A stretch of DNA of 64,000 nucleotides from an uncultured Opitutia bacterium (GCA_903840355.1 CAIMFJ010000001.1:62001-126000), one strand, 5' to 3'. Counted from the first letter of the stretch, positions 43,371-56,400 are shown. The notes: generated by a model not told the origin, from the sequence alone. Numbers and translations: made by a program.

Positions 43371-44087
43371 TTACTTGAGTTCGGCTTTTACCGAGGCAGG
43401 AACGAGCTCAGCGGGACAGCTTTGCGAGAGTTGCAAGGCGCGAAGGTAGGCCACGACAGCCCAACGCTCTTCCGGAGATAACTTATCCCCGTAGCTTTGC
43501 ATGGTATTCTTACCATTGGTAATCACGTCGAAAATTTGCCCTTGAGGGTAAGCGCGGTAGTTAGGCGCTTGAAGGTTAGCGATGGTCAGAATCGCAGCAT
43601 CCCCTTCGACCGCCGAACGAACTTTCATCACTCCATTACCATCCGCCGCGGCACCGTGACAGATTTTGCAATAGATCTCAAACTTGGCTTGGCCGAGTTC
43701 TAAGGTCTGGGCGTCCACCACGTAAGGCTTGAATTCGCCATTAGGAAGCAAGTTCATCGATTTGGCAGGGAACGTTGCCAAGAAAGCACCCTTCGCATCC
43801 TTGCCCGTAACGAACGAAGGATTGAGGGATTCCAAGCGACGGTAATCCGCCGAAAAAACTTTAAGCGGCTCGAGGGCATTGCCACGCGCAACCGTACCCG
43901 CCACGGGAGGACGGGCATCGCGACCATCGGCAAAGAAAGCATTTTCGCCTTGTGGCTTATACTTGGACTGAACGTCCATGTCATCGAAGACATAAACGGG
44001 AGTATCCTTCGAAGTCTTTCCTTGGAAACCCAAGAAACTAATCATCGCGAGGACCGCAACGGCGAGAAAAGTAAGGTAACGTTTCAT
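43371..44087 (-). CDS. actE: Alternative Complex III monoheme cytochrome ActE
   Basis: A 238-residue exported cytochrome c with one heme motif (CKICH) and the Met-ligand region MQSYGDKLSPEERWAVVAYLRALQ. The N-terminus (MKRYLTFLAVAVLAMISFLGF) is a signal or anchor helix, with no Cys for lipid attachment, in contrast to lipidated ActE proteins described in some other bacteria. It receives electrons from ActA/ActB and donates to an outside cytochrome. Confidence 0.9.
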   Translation of the reverse strand: MKRYLTFLAVAVLAMISFLGFQGKTSKDTPVYVFDDMDVQSKYKPQGENAFFADGRDARPPVAGTVARGNALEPLKVFSADYRRLESLNPSFVTGKDAKGAFLATFPAKSMNLLPNGEFKPYVVDAQTLELGQAKFEIYCKICHGAAADGNGVMKVRSAVEGDAAILTIANLQAPNYRAYPQGQIFDVITNGKNTMQSYGDKLSPEERWAVVAYLRALQLSQSCPAELVPASVKAELK

Positions 44088-44096
44088 GGAGACAGG

Positions 44097-44639
44097 TTAG
44101 TCGCGAATGACAGTGATTTCCTGACCGCCCAAGGACTGCAGGAAGTTGCGAGAGTCGTCTACGTGGAAGTGCGGATCACGCGCTTCTAAGACGACCATGA
44201 AAGTATCATCCGACACCCGGGCGAATTGAGGTAAGTCAAAGAGCGGGTGGTGGTGACGAGGCAGACGGTTGAAAATAAATTGCCCGAAGAACGTACCGAA
44301 GGCGGCGAAGAGAATCGTGCACTCGTACAAGACGGGGAATGGGAAGATGGGACTCCAATAGGGCTTACCACCGACGATGAGGGGGTAATCGTAGGAGTTC
44401 ATATACCAAGTCAGTAAGCAGCCCGTGATGAAACCCGTGACGCCACCCAAGAGGGTCAAGCGCGGGACGGGAGAGCGAGGCAAGCCCATGGCTTGGTCTA
44501 AACCGTGAATCGGGAAAGGCGTGTGCACATCCCAATACTTCCAACCGGCATCACGCACCTTCTCGGCAGCATGATACACATCGGAGGGACGGCGAAAAGT
44601 ACAGGCCACTCCGTAGATGCGTTCGTTACGTTCGTTCAT
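44097..44639 (-). CDS. actD: Alternative Complex III subunit ActD (DUF3341)
   Basis: A 180-residue membrane protein of the DUF3341 family, with two helices and the typical opening YGVACTFRRPSDVYHAAEKVRDAGW followed by DVHTPFPIHGLDQAMGLPRS. It anchors the complex and has no cofactor motif. It is nine bases before actE. Confidence 0.92.
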   Translation of the reverse strand: MNERNERIYGVACTFRRPSDVYHAAEKVRDAGWKYWDVHTPFPIHGLDQAMGLPRSPVPRLTLLGGVTGFITGCLLTWYMNSYDYPLIVGGKPYWSPIFPFPVLYECTILFAAFGTFFGQFIFNRLPRHHHPLFDLPQFARVSDDTFMVVLEARDPHFHVDDSRNFLQSLGGQEITVIRD

Positions 44640-44660
44640 AGTCGTGGAGACGGCAGGAAA

Positions 44661-46070
<1,410 letters not shown>

Positions 46071-46093
46071 GTGAAACGATAATGCGTTAAGGA

Positions 46094-49000
46094 TTACTGG
46101 TGATGAGCTTCGCCGTGAGGAGCGGAAGCATGTTCAGTGCCAACTTCGTGACCGGCACCATGCGTGGCCCCGTGACCTTCGCGGCCTTCCATCTCCTTAC
46201 GAGACAGCGGCAACAGGATGGCTCCAGGCATACGGAGGTTGAGGTTACGCAACTTGGCTTGATAAGTGGTGCGGGGGCGGGTGTTGAGGTACGTCAGAGC
46301 ACCATAGGTGCGCGACGAAGCCTTCGCCTTAGCAACGCGCGAATGCGGATCGGTGATGTCACCAAACTCAATCGCTTCGGCAGGGCAGGCTTGTTGGCAA
46401 GCCACCTTGAGAGCGCCATCGGGCACGCGGATATCGGCCGAGTTACGGGCGTGCGCTTTTTGGTGAATCTTGGCCTCTTGAATGCGTTGGACGCAATAGG
46501 TGCACTTTTCCATGACGCCGCGCATGCGCACGGAGACATCAGGATTCTTTTGCAACTGAGGCAGGTCCGCAGGATCTTTCGGCAACTTCGCAGGCCCGAG
46601 CGGACCTTCATAGTAGTGACCGGCTTCGTGCTTATTGTAATCGAGGAAGTTAAAGCGACGGACCTTATAGGGACAGTTGTTGGCGCAATAGCGCGTCCCG
46701 ATACAACGGTTGTACGCCATCGTGTTGAGGCCTTGGTCGTCGTGCACCGTGGCGTTCGCAGGACAAACCGTTTCGCAAGGAGCGGTTTCGCAATGCTGAC
46801 AGGCGACCCCCATGAAAGTGACTTGCGGATCAGTCGGGATTTCCATGCCCGGCTTTTCGCGGCCGTCGAAGAAATAACGATCCATGCGGATCCACAACAT
46901 GTTGCGACCCTTGAGCACTTGGTCGCGTCCCACGACCGGGATATTGTTTTCCGACTGACAGGCCGTGACGCAAGCGTTGCAACCCGTGCAAGTGTTTAAG
47001 TCGATCGACATCCCCCATTGCTGCAGCTTGGGGAATTCAGCTTCGTGACCTTTCCACACGGCCACATTAGGAGCGACCGAGTGATCGGGGTGTTCGTAGG
47101 CCGAGTTACCACGAGGCGTGGTAATTGCTTTTTCAGCGGGCGAGAGGTTCTCGTCCTTACCGTAAACGGCGGGAGCGTGCCCATCGATGCCGAGTTTCGC
47201 AAAATTCGTATTCTTCTTAAAATCTTCGGCCGAACCTTCGCGTACCACATCGCGACCTTCCATCGACCAGTGGTCTTGCATGTTACAAACCTGAACGCTC
47301 TTGGCGACCAAGGTCAGTTTAACGCCCGCGCGGAAAGCCGCCTGTGCCGTTTCAACTAAGGGGTAGACATTGAAACCATTGCCCGTGATGCGGCCGGCCA
47401 AACGTTCATCCACGCGCGTGGCTACGCGACCCGCAACGCGACGACCAAAGCCGAGTTGGAGACCCAAGGTGTAATCCGCCAAACCTGGCATGATGAACAA
47501 GGGACCTTCAATCGTGGCACCACCAACGGTGATTTTGGCTACGCGACAAAGTAACTTACCCGCAGAGATTTGATTAATATTACGATTCAGCGCTCCGATG
47601 TACTCATTGATGACCATCGGCTCGGGCTCGATTTCCAAGCACTTCGCCATCTTCGGGCTGATGAGGATGACATTCTCCCAGCAAGTACGGGTGAGAGGAT
47701 CAGGCGATTCAGCTAACCAACCATTGTTGGCATAGAGACCGTCGCCAGCGTGAATGCTCGGGATGAAACGGACTTCTAAATTAGTTTCCGAAAGTTCTGG
47801 AGCGGCAAACGAACCGGAAGGCAACGTCGACAAACGATCCGTAATAACGGCGTAGGACGACTTCGCTAAAACGCCTTCGGCTAACCAAGCCGCGAATGCT
47901 TCGTCGCTCTTGTTCGCCGACAAACCATTGAACGTCTCCCGCACCAAGGCGTAAGGCTCTTGCGTCACCCCAGCAAAAGGCGACAGCACTTCTAATTCCG
48001 AAAGCGTGGGGAATAGCGGCTCAATCATCGGCTGCACGGGCACGTAAGTGCCATCGAGCGTACGACCATCGGACCAGCTTTCGAGGTAGTGAGAAGCCGC
48101 GAGCACGACACCACCGGCGGCCTTCACGGCAGCCGAGGTTTCGTCAAAAGCGGCACCATGATAGCCCCAGCGCACCACTTTCGCGGCGGACTTGATAGCT
48201 TCGGCCACATTCACGTCGGCAGGCGCATCGTAAACGGGATTACCACCGAGGATAACTAAAGTCTTAGCGGACTTAACGGCACTCAACGCAGCCGTGGCCT
48301 TCACGCCCGAGGCGAGGTATTTAACGGGAGCTGCTAAAGCATCATTAGCGAGTTGAACCGCACGGTGGGCCTCAACGGAAAGGTGATTGCCAGCCACGAT
48401 GACCGACTTGCCTTTGTGAGCCACTAAATCGGCGACGCACTCCTTGACCCAAGCTTCGTCGACTTTCACGCCCGAAACTTTGCTACGGAGGGCAGCGGCT
48501 TCGCTCCCCTTCCCCGTTTGAGCCAACACTTCCGCCGCAAAGAGCGCGGCCAAAGCAGAAATTTGCGACGAGCCAGCACGCAGGCGGTGATCCGCGGCCG
48601 CACCAGTGATCGAGAACGTGGACTCCACGACGTACAAGCGAGCCATTTGCTCAGCTTGCTCGGCCGAATCAGCACGGCGCGCCGAAGCGTAAGCCCGCGT
48701 GGCTTCGACCATACCGTCACCACTGCCCAAGAAATCCGCATCGAGGCTCAAGAAGCGACGAGCCACCGCATACTCCGGTAAAACGCGATAACCCAAAGCG
48801 AGTTCCACTTGGTTCTGAGCCACGGGCGTGTACTCAATCCAAGTTGCTTGAGGCAAGTTAGACTTCAACGAAGCGACCAAGCGAGCCCGCGTGGGGGACG
48901 TCGAAGGACGGGCCACGAAAACTAAACCGGCACCACCGTTAGCTTTGGCTTCGGCGGAAAGACTGCGCAAGAAGTCGCGCGACGCTGCGAGAGATAACAA

Positions 49001-49492
49001 CTCGCTATTCGCACCGTAAGAAGCCTGGGCACGATCAGGGTCATAAAGGTCGAGGACGCTTGCTTGAGCGAACTTCGAAGAAGCCGTGCCATTCGCATGA
49101 TGGCTAGGATTACCTTCGATTTTCGTCGGACGGTGTTGATGCGTTTCAACGAGTAAAGGCTGGTTCGCAAACTCACCGGGGAACGAACTGGCGTAGAAAG
49201 TGGCGATGCCAGGAATCGTATTCTCGGGCTGCTTGGCGTAAGGCAAGGTGTGGGTGCGAGGTTCGCGGCAACCGGCCAAACCTAAACCCGCCAAACCAAA
49301 CGAGGCGCCCATGAGCATGAGGAACTCACGACGCTCGACGGTGGTGATTTGCGAAGCACCATCGACGAACTCGCGTTCCGCACGCGTGCGAAACTCGGGA
49401 GACTTATTACGCTCTTCCAAACTGCGCCAGTACTGCGGACCGGTGGGTTCGCCAGGTTGGGCTACAGGGTGTTCAAAAACTTTCTTGCTCAT
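46094..49492 (-). CDS. actB: Alternative Complex III Fe-S/molybdopterin-like subunit ActB (fused form)
   Basis: An 1132-residue fusion. A Tat-type RR (54-55) and lipobox LAGC (C75) sit near the start, so it is exported and probably lipid-anchored. Residues about 85-780 form a molybdopterin-oxidoreductase-like domain, which in this family holds no molybdenum. The C-terminal NrfC-like domain has four cluster motifs: [12 protein letters not shown] near 832, [14 protein letters not shown] near 897, [12 protein letters not shown] near 932, and CTYC near 997 with VACQQACP near 1032. They would form three 4Fe-4S and one 3Fe-4S clusters carrying electrons from ActC towards ActA and ActE. Confidence 0.95.
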   Translation of the reverse strand: MSKKVFEHPVAQPGEPTGPQYWRSLEERNKSPEFRTRAEREFVDGASQITTVERREFLMLMGASFGLAGLGLAGCREPRTHTLPYAKQPENTIPGIATFYASSFPGEFANQPLLVETHQHRPTKIEGNPSHHANGTASSKFAQASVLDLYDPDRAQASYGANSELLSLAASRDFLRSLSAEAKANGGAGLVFVARPSTSPTRARLVASLKSNLPQATWIEYTPVAQNQVELALGYRVLPEYAVARRFLSLDADFLGSGDGMVEATRAYASARRADSAEQAEQMARLYVVESTFSITGAAADHRLRAGSSQISALAALFAAEVLAQTGKGSEAAALRSKVSGVKVDEAWVKECVADLVAHKGKSVIVAGNHLSVEAHRAVQLANDALAAPVKYLASGVKATAALSAVKSAKTLVILGGNPVYDAPADVNVAEAIKSAAKVVRWGYHGAAFDETSAAVKAAGGVVLAASHYLESWSDGRTLDGTYVPVQPMIEPLFPTLSELEVLSPFAGVTQEPYALVRETFNGLSANKSDEAFAAWLAEGVLAKSSYAVITDRLSTLPSGSFAAPELSETNLEVRFIPSIHAGDGLYANNGWLAESPDPLTRTCWENVILISPKMAKCLEIEPEPMVINEYIGALNRNINQISAGKLLCRVAKITVGGATIEGPLFIMPGLADYTLGLQLGFGRRVAGRVATRVDERLAGRITGNGFNVYPLVETAQAAFRAGVKLTLVAKSVQVCNMQDHWSMEGRDVVREGSAEDFKKNTNFAKLGIDGHAPAVYGKDENLSPAEKAITTPRGNSAYEHPDHSVAPNVAVWKGHEAEFPKLQQWGMSIDLNTCTGCNACVTACQSENNIPVVGRDQVLKGRNMLWIRMDRYFFDGREKPGMEIPTDPQVTFMGVACQHCETAPCETVCPANATVHDDQGLNTMAYNRCIGTRYCANNCPYKVRRFNFLDYNKHEAGHYYEGPLGPAKLPKDPADLPQLQKNPDVSVRMRGVMEKCTYCVQRIQEAKIHQKAHARNSADIRVPDGALKVACQQACPAEAIEFGDITDPHSRVAKAKASSRTYGALTYLNTRPRTTYQAKLRNLNLRMPGAILLPLSRKEMEGREGHGATHGAGHEVGTEHASAPHGEAHHQ

Positions 49493-49510
49493 CGAGATTA
49501 AAATTCAGGG

Positions 49511-50212
49511 TTAGCGGTGGCAGCCCGAGCAGCTTTGGGGAGGATTCACTTTCCAGTCGTGGACGAACTTCGTCCCTTGTTCGACTTGGTCTTCGGGCTT
49601 CGCCGTCTTGTAGGATAAATCGGTGATCTTATCGAGCGGGCGGAGCACCAGCTCGGGGTTGCGGTGACAATCGAGGCAGAACGACATGTTCAACGACTTC
49701 TGCTGACCGACCACGGCTTGTTGGTCGATGCGACCGTGACACTCAACGCAGCTCACCCCGCGGTTCACGTGAACGGAGTGATTGAAGTACACGAAGTCAG
49801 GCAACTTATGCACCTTGACCCAGCGCACGGCTTCGCCGGTTTCGACGCTGCGCTTGATCAACGCCAAGGCTGGGCTGTCCGTCTTGATTTGGCTGTGGCA
49901 ATTCCAACAAGTATTGGACGAAGGCACGTTAGAGTGACCCGATTTTTCCACGAAATTGTGACAATAACGGCAATCTAAACCTAAAACTGAGTCCGGACCA
50001 GCGTGGAACGAGTGGTCGAAGGCCACGGGCTGATCAGGCGTGTATCCAACATTCAAATACTTGTTCGTGGCGTACTCATTAATCGCGGCCACGACGACCA
50101 CGCCCGTGATGAGCAAGCAGACGATGATCTGCAGCGGCGCGGCGTTAATCGAACGGCTAAAGAAATTCCCCCTGGAGGCAGGGCGGTTTAAAAACTCGAG
50201 GAGCTTACGCAT
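49511..50212 (-). CDS. actA: Alternative Complex III pentaheme cytochrome ActA
   Basis: A 233-residue protein with one N-terminal membrane helix (LQIIVCLLITGVVVVAAI) and five CxxCH motifs (CRYCH, CWNCH, CVECH, CLDCH, CSGCH), the pentaheme pattern of ActA. The extra His residues (FNHSVHVNRG, FDHSFHAG) give bis-His hemes. First gene of the operon; the upstream 444 bases carry the promoter. Confidence 0.95.
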   Translation of the reverse strand: MRKLLEFLNRPASRGNFFSRSINAAPLQIIVCLLITGVVVVAAINEYATNKYLNVGYTPDQPVAFDHSFHAGPDSVLGLDCRYCHNFVEKSGHSNVPSSNTCWNCHSQIKTDSPALALIKRSVETGEAVRWVKVHKLPDFVYFNHSVHVNRGVSCVECHGRIDQQAVVGQQKSLNMSFCLDCHRNPELVLRPLDKITDLSYKTAKPEDQVEQGTKFVHDWKVNPPQSCSGCHR

Positions 50213-50518
50213 CGGGATTCGACCAGAAAAATAGGAGGGTTAAAAAGTGAGAGCCCGTTGAAGGCCGGAGGAGGTTAGGTTTAATTCCATGGCGACAACG
50301 AAAGAACCGGTCGTGCCCGACCGAGCGAAGGTGTGCTTTCGTGAGTTAGAAGGCTCGCTCATAGGAATTTGCTATCTGAGGCACGAAACCCTGCCCCCCT
50401 TCGCAACTCAAATTTTAGGGGTTTTAGCGTCTTTTCGACCCTTCGGAGCAGAAATAATCGCTAAAAACTACTGATTTAAGGCCATTAATACAACTTAACC
50501 TATTAAATATCAATCAGT

Positions 50519-50548
50519 TATATAATTTAGAATTATTCTAAGTGTAAA
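50519..50548 (-). promoter_or_regulatory. Candidate act-operon promoter with a PerR/Fur-type 7-1-7 operator
   Basis: On the minus strand TTTACA (50548-50543) and TATATA (50524-50519) are 18 bases apart. The spacer is occupied by a perfect 7-1-7 palindrome TTAGAATTATTCTAA (50527-50541), which fits the PerR-box consensus NTANAANNATTNTAN at every fixed position. A repressor there would block RNA polymerase. Start near 50512 would give a leader of about 300 bases. Site seen; regulator and function inferred. Confidence 0.45.
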
Positions 50549-50586
50549 ACTTCCTTAAAAACTCATTTAGGACCGCTTACAAACTA

Positions 50587-50640
50587 TTAGGCCGTTGAGG
50601 GGACAGGTCTTAAAAACCTTATCACACCCCAACGGCCTAA
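50587..50640 (-). terminator. Long hairpin after tpiA
   Basis: TTAGGCCGTTG-A-GGGG (50587-50602) pairs with CCCCAACGGCCTAA (50627-50640), a 14-bp stem with one bulged A; the loop contains a second small stem AGGT/ACCT. There is no U tract on the minus strand, so it may be a mRNA 3' stabiliser or a factor-dependent terminator for the pgk-tpiA transcript. Confidence 0.5.
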
Positions 50641-50656
50641 GAAATCAGCCTGCGAC

Positions 50657-51433
50657 TTAGCGAGTTAGCGACTTGGCAGCGCTACGGACGAGGTCGACGA
50701 AGCTCTTGGCTTCGAGAGAGGCCCCACCGATCAAACCACCGTCGATATCATGCTCTGCCAACAGAGCGTCGGCATTGTCTGGTTTCATCGAGCCTCCGTA
50801 GAGGATGCGAATGCGGGCAGCGGCTTCGGCCCCAAATTGCTTGGTGAGCAATTGACGGATAAAGGCATGGACCTCTTGAGCCATGGCAGGCGTGGCGGTC
50901 TTACCCGTGCCAATCGCCCAAACGGGTTCATAGGCGATAATTACTTGGTCAGACTTACCGGCAGGAACCCCGGCTAAGCCCTTCTCCACTTGGCGACGGA
51001 CGACTTCTTGAGTCGTGCCCGCTTCGCGTTCGGAGAGCAATTCACCCACGCAAAGGATGGGCTTCAAGGAAGCTTCGAGGGCGGCGAGAACCTTGCGGTT
51101 AATGAACGCATCATCTTCGCCAAAGAGGCTCCGACGTTCGCTGTGGCCCAAAATCACGTGGGTCACATGCAAGTTGCGCAACATCGCGGCCGAGATTTCA
51201 CCGGTAAAAGCACCATTGACCTTATCGTGCATGTTTTGGGCGCCGATAGCCAAGTGCGTGCCTTCGACCGCCGTGCTCACGGACGCTAAGGCCGTGAATG
51301 GTGGGCAAATCACGACTTGGACGGCGGATTCAATTCCAACCGAAGCGGCAATCGCACGAGCCAACTCGGCGCCTTCCGACGCCGTTTTGTTCATCTTCCA
51401 ATTGCCTGCAATGAGGGGAGTGCGGATAGACAT
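50657..51433 (-). CDS. tpiA: Triose-phosphate isomerase
   Basis: A 258-residue TIM barrel that interconverts dihydroxyacetone phosphate and glyceraldehyde 3-phosphate. Catalytic residues are in AGNWKMNKTA (Lys), ILGHSERRS (His) and AYEPVWAIGTGKTAT (Glu), followed by the phosphate loop YGGSMKPDN and GLIGGASL. It lies 31 bases after pgk. Confidence 0.97.
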   Translation of the reverse strand: MSIRTPLIAGNWKMNKTASEGAELARAIAASVGIESAVQVVICPPFTALASVSTAVEGTHLAIGAQNMHDKVNGAFTGEISAAMLRNLHVTHVILGHSERRSLFGEDDAFINRKVLAALEASLKPILCVGELLSEREAGTTQEVVRRQVEKGLAGVPAGKSDQVIIAYEPVWAIGTGKTATPAMAQEVHAFIRQLLTKQFGAEAAARIRILYGGSMKPDNADALLAEHDIDGGLIGGASLEAKSFVDLVRSAAKSLTR

Positions 51434-51464
51434 AAAAGGAGGTTTTAGGGGATAAACTTAGGGT

Positions 51465-52709
51465 TTAACCACCGAGGGCTACCACGCCTGGGAGGGCCTT
51501 GCCTTCGAGGTATTCGAGCGAAGCACCACCGCCCGTCGAGCAGTGAGTTACCTTGGTATCAACGCCGAATTTCTTCGCCGCGGTGGCCGTGTCGCCCCCG
51601 CCCACAATCGTGATCGCACCACGAGCCGTGGCGGCTTCGACGGCGGCAGCCATGGCCTTCGTGCCCACGGCAAACTTGTCGAATTCAAACACGCCACAAG
51701 GGCCATTCCAAACCACGGTGCCGGCACGACCAATCGCAGCTTGATAAAGTTTAATCGACTCGGGACCCGCGTCCATGCCTTCCCAACCAGCGGGGATACC
51801 CGACTGCATGGTGGCCGACTTCTCGTTCGAATCAGGCGAGAATTTGTCGCCGCAATTGAAGTCCACCGGCAAGGTGACTTTCACGCCGCGAGCTTTGGCT
51901 TTGTCTAAGAGTTCTTGGACAATCTTGGCGCCTTCTACGTCGTAGAGGGAGTTACCGATTTCCATGCCATCACAGACCTTGCGGAAGGTGTAGGCCATGC
52001 CGCCACCGATGATAATTTCGTCAGCCTTTTCAATCAGGTTGCGGATCAACGGAATCTTATCGGCGATCTTCGCGCCCCCTAAAATCGCCAGCAAGGGACG
52101 CTTGGGATTGTTGAGTACGATATCGAAAGCCTTCAATTCGGCTTCGAGCAGGAAACCCGCGGCTTTAAGGGGTAAATTGACGCCTACCATCGAGGAGTGA
52201 GCGCGGTGAGCGGTGCCGAAAGCATCGTTCACATACACTTGGCCCAAGCGAGAAAGCTCGGCGCGGAAAGCAGCCACTTTCGCTGGGTCAGCCTTCACGC
52301 TCGTGCCGTCTTCGAGCTTAATCTTACCCTCTTCTTCGATATGGAAACGGAGGTTTTCTAAGAGCAACACTTCGCCAGGATGCAGGGCTTCGGCGGCCGC
52401 TTGGGCTTCAGGTCCCACGCAGTTGGCCACGAACTTCACAGGCTGGCCCAAGAGTTTGGACAAAGCCTCAGCGACGGGGCGCAAGGAGTACTTCTCGACT
52501 ACTTTGCCATCGGGACGACCGAGGTGGGACATCAGGACCAAGGAAGCGCCCCCTTCGAGCAAGTAGCGAATCGTCGGCAAAGCCGCGGCGATACGCTGCG
52601 TGTTGGTGATGGCCCCGGTCTTTTTGTCCTGGGGGACATTAAAATCAACACGTACAAGAACACGTTGGCCCTTAACGGAGCCGAGATTACGAAGGTTAGG
52701 TACAGGCAT
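51465..52709 (-). CDS. pgk: Phosphoglycerate kinase
   Basis: A 414-residue glycolytic kinase making ATP from 1,3-bisphosphoglycerate. The family signature [16 protein letters not shown] is at the start; [18 protein letters not shown], the ADP loop [11 protein letters not shown] and the C-terminal [14 protein letters not shown] and [14 protein letters not shown] are all intact. It is followed by tpiA and preceded by gap, with a terminator in between. Confidence 0.97.
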   Translation of the reverse strand: MPVPNLRNLGSVKGQRVLVRVDFNVPQDKKTGAITNTQRIAAALPTIRYLLEGGASLVLMSHLGRPDGKVVEKYSLRPVAEALSKLLGQPVKFVANCVGPEAQAAAEALHPGEVLLLENLRFHIEEEGKIKLEDGTSVKADPAKVAAFRAELSRLGQVYVNDAFGTAHRAHSSMVGVNLPLKAAGFLLEAELKAFDIVLNNPKRPLLAILGGAKIADKIPLIRNLIEKADEIIIGGGMAYTFRKVCDGMEIGNSLYDVEGAKIVQELLDKAKARGVKVTLPVDFNCGDKFSPDSNEKSATMQSGIPAGWEGMDAGPESIKLYQAAIGRAGTVVWNGPCGVFEFDKFAVGTKAMAAAVEAATARGAITIVGGGDTATAAKKFGVDTKVTHCSTGGGASLEYLEGKALPGVVALGG

Positions 52710-52815
52710 GGGAGTGAAGTGAGCAGAGAAATCAGTTAGGCCAACGGTGGGAAGGATAAACCTGCAAATTAACGAAAAGATTTCGCCAATCGGCCCCCCT
52801 AGAGGCTCTGGGGCT

Positions 52816-52849
52816 AAAATAAAACAGGCGACCCCGAAGGATCGCCTGT
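52816..52849 (-). terminator. Terminator after gap
   Basis: ACAGGCGA (52824-52831) pairs with TCGCCTGT (52842-52849), with extra CC/GG pairing inside the loop. On the minus strand the stem is followed by TTTTATTTTA. It lies about 25 bases after the gap stop and before pgk, so it would reduce read-through from gap. Confidence 0.75.
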
Positions 52850-52872
52850 GTCTGAGACCTAGAAGGCTCGAA

Positions 52873-53982
<1,110 letters not shown>

Positions 53983-54012
53983 CTTATTGGCAAGCGTGAA
54001 TGCATTTTGCAC

Positions 54013-56400
54013 CTAAGTAGACCAAACCCCGCAACCCAAGGGAGGTAAAATGACCCGCCCCTCCTCTACCCGCGGAACCGGCCCAGGCGTATGCGGGCAA
54101 GACGGGGTGGGCGATAAGACAATCGGCTTCCAGGCGGCGGCTTGGGGTAAATCGAGCACCACTTCTCGGCTATGTGGATTGACCGCCACGAGCACTTTGG
54201 CCGATCCCATCACACCATCGGCATTCAACGATGCCACAAAAGCCTCTCCGTCAGGTTGTTGGGTAACTTTCATCCACCCAGAGCTCACCGCCTTACGCGG
54301 ACGCAAGACTGCACCCGCAGGTGATAGTCGGAAATGGACCAAACGGGAGACAAAGTCGTGCTCCGTCCGAAAACGTTCCCAACGCGCTGGATCCAAGCGA
54401 TTTAAATCCGCCCGACGCCAAGTATTGGAAACGCCTTGCTTGGTGTGCATAAAATCCTGACCCGCCGCCAACATCGGCACCCCCGCCGCGGCCAATAAAA
54501 TCACGTGCATCATGCGCGTGCGCAAAAAATCGTTCGCCACCGGCTCCAACGCGTTTTGCTGCGGACACTCGGTAATGCGGTCAAGCCACGCCATGTCATC
54601 ATGCGACTGGGCGTAATGCAAACGAGCTGAAGGGCGACTGCCACAAGCGGCCATGTGATGTAGCAAATCTCCCGAGCGCACTTGGCCACGCACATAGGAA
54701 GGTAAAAACTCCCGGAAGGCGTCATCCCAACTCGTCCACGTGGTATCGTCTAAATCTCGGGCGATGTAGCCTCGGAAACTCCACGGTTCCGCAATGAGGA
54801 TTTTTTGGGGGTGGCGTAAACGGAAGTCACTTTCGATTTCACGCAACAAAGGTGCCCCGAGAAGTTCGGCTAAATCAAGTCGCACGCCATCCACGCCCAA
54901 CACCTCGGTCCAATGTGCTAAAGACTCCAAGACGAGGCGCTTAAATAAAGGCGATTCCGCACGGACGTCATTACCACAACCACTCCAGTTTGAAAACTGC
55001 CCGCGCGAATCCATGCGGAAATAATACCCTGGATCCACCGACATTAAACCGTTGGGCGATCCAAAGTGATTCAGCACCACATCCATGATGACGGCTAAAC
55101 CCACTTCGTGACAGGCACGCACTAAGTCGCGAAATTCTTCAAGTGCCACCAGACCAGGAGCGGTCGCGTAACTATTGGCGACCCCAAAGGCCGTGACAGG
55201 CATGTAACCCCAATGGTATTCTTCTGCGCTTTGATGTTCAAACTCCGCACAGGGCAATAACTCCAAGGCATTGACTCCCAAGGAGCGTAAATAATTTCCG
55301 CGACTACGCACCCAAGCGGCTAAATCTCGATACCCACCCCGCGTGGCATCTGCGGACGATAAGCCTAATAAGTCGCGCACATGCCCTTCTAGAATAACTA
55401 AATCTTCTACGACCGGAGGCTGGAAATGATCCGCCAACGGCTGCAAATGTTCGGGGCCTAAAACTACGCCCTCGGCCGGCACCCCATCGGTTTGCACCCG
55501 TGCCCAAGGGTCGACAAATGGACGGTCGCTAAAGCGTTCTTCGTAGCTCCCATGCGTTCCACGAACGGAGACGGTGTAAAGCACGCCACTTAAATTAGCG
55601 GACACTTGTCCAGACCAAGCCCCCTGCCCTTCAGGTTTTAAATTGAGTAAGTTATAGATACCGGAATGCGGGTGGCGCCAACTGATCTCCACCATACCTG
55701 CCCGGGGGGCGAAAATCCTGAAGGTAGTGGTCGTCCCCACCACCGTGGCTCCAAAGGGACCGGTTGGTTCAAGCACGTCGAGCGGGTCGGAGGCCAAAAT
55801 ATCGCAGAGTTCTAATAACTCCGGCGTTTCATAAATCATATAAAGCGGCGCCGTATCGGGTAAGGCATCCACTGCTTGAAAACGGAATAAATGGTACCCC
55901 GTCCGTTGGCGCGAAATGATTAGATTCCGGTTTCCCGAGCCATCACGGCCAATATTATCCGCATCGTGCGGAGGCTCCAACCAACGCCCATCTAAACGTA
56001 AAAACTTAAAAGCCACTTCGTCTTGTCCCGCAGGCAACACCTCCGCCAAGGGCACCGCCAATTCCCAACCCTCCACCCCCAACACACACACCGGCAAAAG
56101 TTTCCAGTGCTCGCGATCCAAGGAGCGACCCCAATCGTTAAACGGGCCCACGACTTTCACTTCACTGGCAGGCGAACTTTCGTTCAACGCCTTCCATAAG
56201 AAAAAGTGTACCTTGTCTCCTTCAATCCAATGACCCGAGCGCAAAGCCCAATGCCGGACATCGGCACGCTCCAAGGACACCAAGCGGCCGGGCGGACTCA
56301 ATGACAAGGGCGGCAAACCGGGACCAGCCCAGTCGCGACTCAGAGACACCAGACCCGAGGCCTTCGTCTCCCATCGTGCACTGGCTAGCTCGCGTTTCAT
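54013..56400 (-). CDS. GH13 alpha-amylase-family enzyme, pullulanase/debranching-like
   Basis: A 795-residue protein with two N-terminal CBM48-like beta domains (about residues 80-175 around VKVVGPFNDWGRSLD, and 215-290 around TTFRIFAPRAGMVEISW) and a GH13 barrel. The four conserved regions are VIMDVVLNH, GVRLDLAELLG (nucleophile Asp near 507), ILIAEPW (acid Glu near 535) and YAQSHDDM. The last has the S-H-D arrangement of pullulanases and glycogen-debranching enzymes. No signal peptide is seen, so it probably acts on intracellular glycogen or imported maltodextrins. Divergent from the methyltransferase gene, 18 bases away. Confidence 0.85.
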   Translation of the reverse strand: MKRELASARWETKASGLVSLSRDWAGPGLPPLSLSPPGRLVSLERADVRHWALRSGHWIEGDKVHFFLWKALNESSPASEVKVVGPFNDWGRSLDREHWKLLPVCVLGVEGWELAVPLAEVLPAGQDEVAFKFLRLDGRWLEPPHDADNIGRDGSGNRNLIISRQRTGYHLFRFQAVDALPDTAPLYMIYETPELLELCDILASDPLDVLEPTGPFGATVVGTTTTFRIFAPRAGMVEISWRHPHSGIYNLLNLKPEGQGAWSGQVSANLSGVLYTVSVRGTHGSYEERFSDRPFVDPWARVQTDGVPAEGVVLGPEHLQPLADHFQPPVVEDLVILEGHVRDLLGLSSADATRGGYRDLAAWVRSRGNYLRSLGVNALELLPCAEFEHQSAEEYHWGYMPVTAFGVANSYATAPGLVALEEFRDLVRACHEVGLAVIMDVVLNHFGSPNGLMSVDPGYYFRMDSRGQFSNWSGCGNDVRAESPLFKRLVLESLAHWTEVLGVDGVRLDLAELLGAPLLREIESDFRLRHPQKILIAEPWSFRGYIARDLDDTTWTSWDDAFREFLPSYVRGQVRSGDLLHHMAACGSRPSARLHYAQSHDDMAWLDRITECPQQNALEPVANDFLRTRMMHVILLAAAGVPMLAAGQDFMHTKQGVSNTWRRADLNRLDPARWERFRTEHDFVSRLVHFRLSPAGAVLRPRKAVSSGWMKVTQQPDGEAFVASLNADGVMGSAKVLVAVNPHSREVVLDLPQAAAWKPIVLSPTPSCPHTPGPVPRVEEGRVILPPLGCGVWST

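Larger units (their letters stand above)
50213..50656 (-). other. Long non-coding region ahead of the act operon
   Basis: The only gene-free stretch longer than 300 bases. From the tpiA side it holds a long hairpin (50587-50640), an A/T-rich patch (about 50475-50560) with the candidate operator-promoter, and then about 300 bases of leader before actA. A 61-codon ORF on the plus strand (50289-50474) has no recognisable product and no ribosome site and is judged spurious. Confidence 0.7.

Noticed and set aside
46100-46999. A 299-codon ORF on the plus strand.
   Set aside because: It is entirely antisense to the Fe-S part of actB, and its translation is Arg/Val-rich without any domain.
50289-50474. 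A 61-codon ORF upstream of actA.
   Set aside because: No ribosome site, no recognisable product, and it covers the likely act leader.
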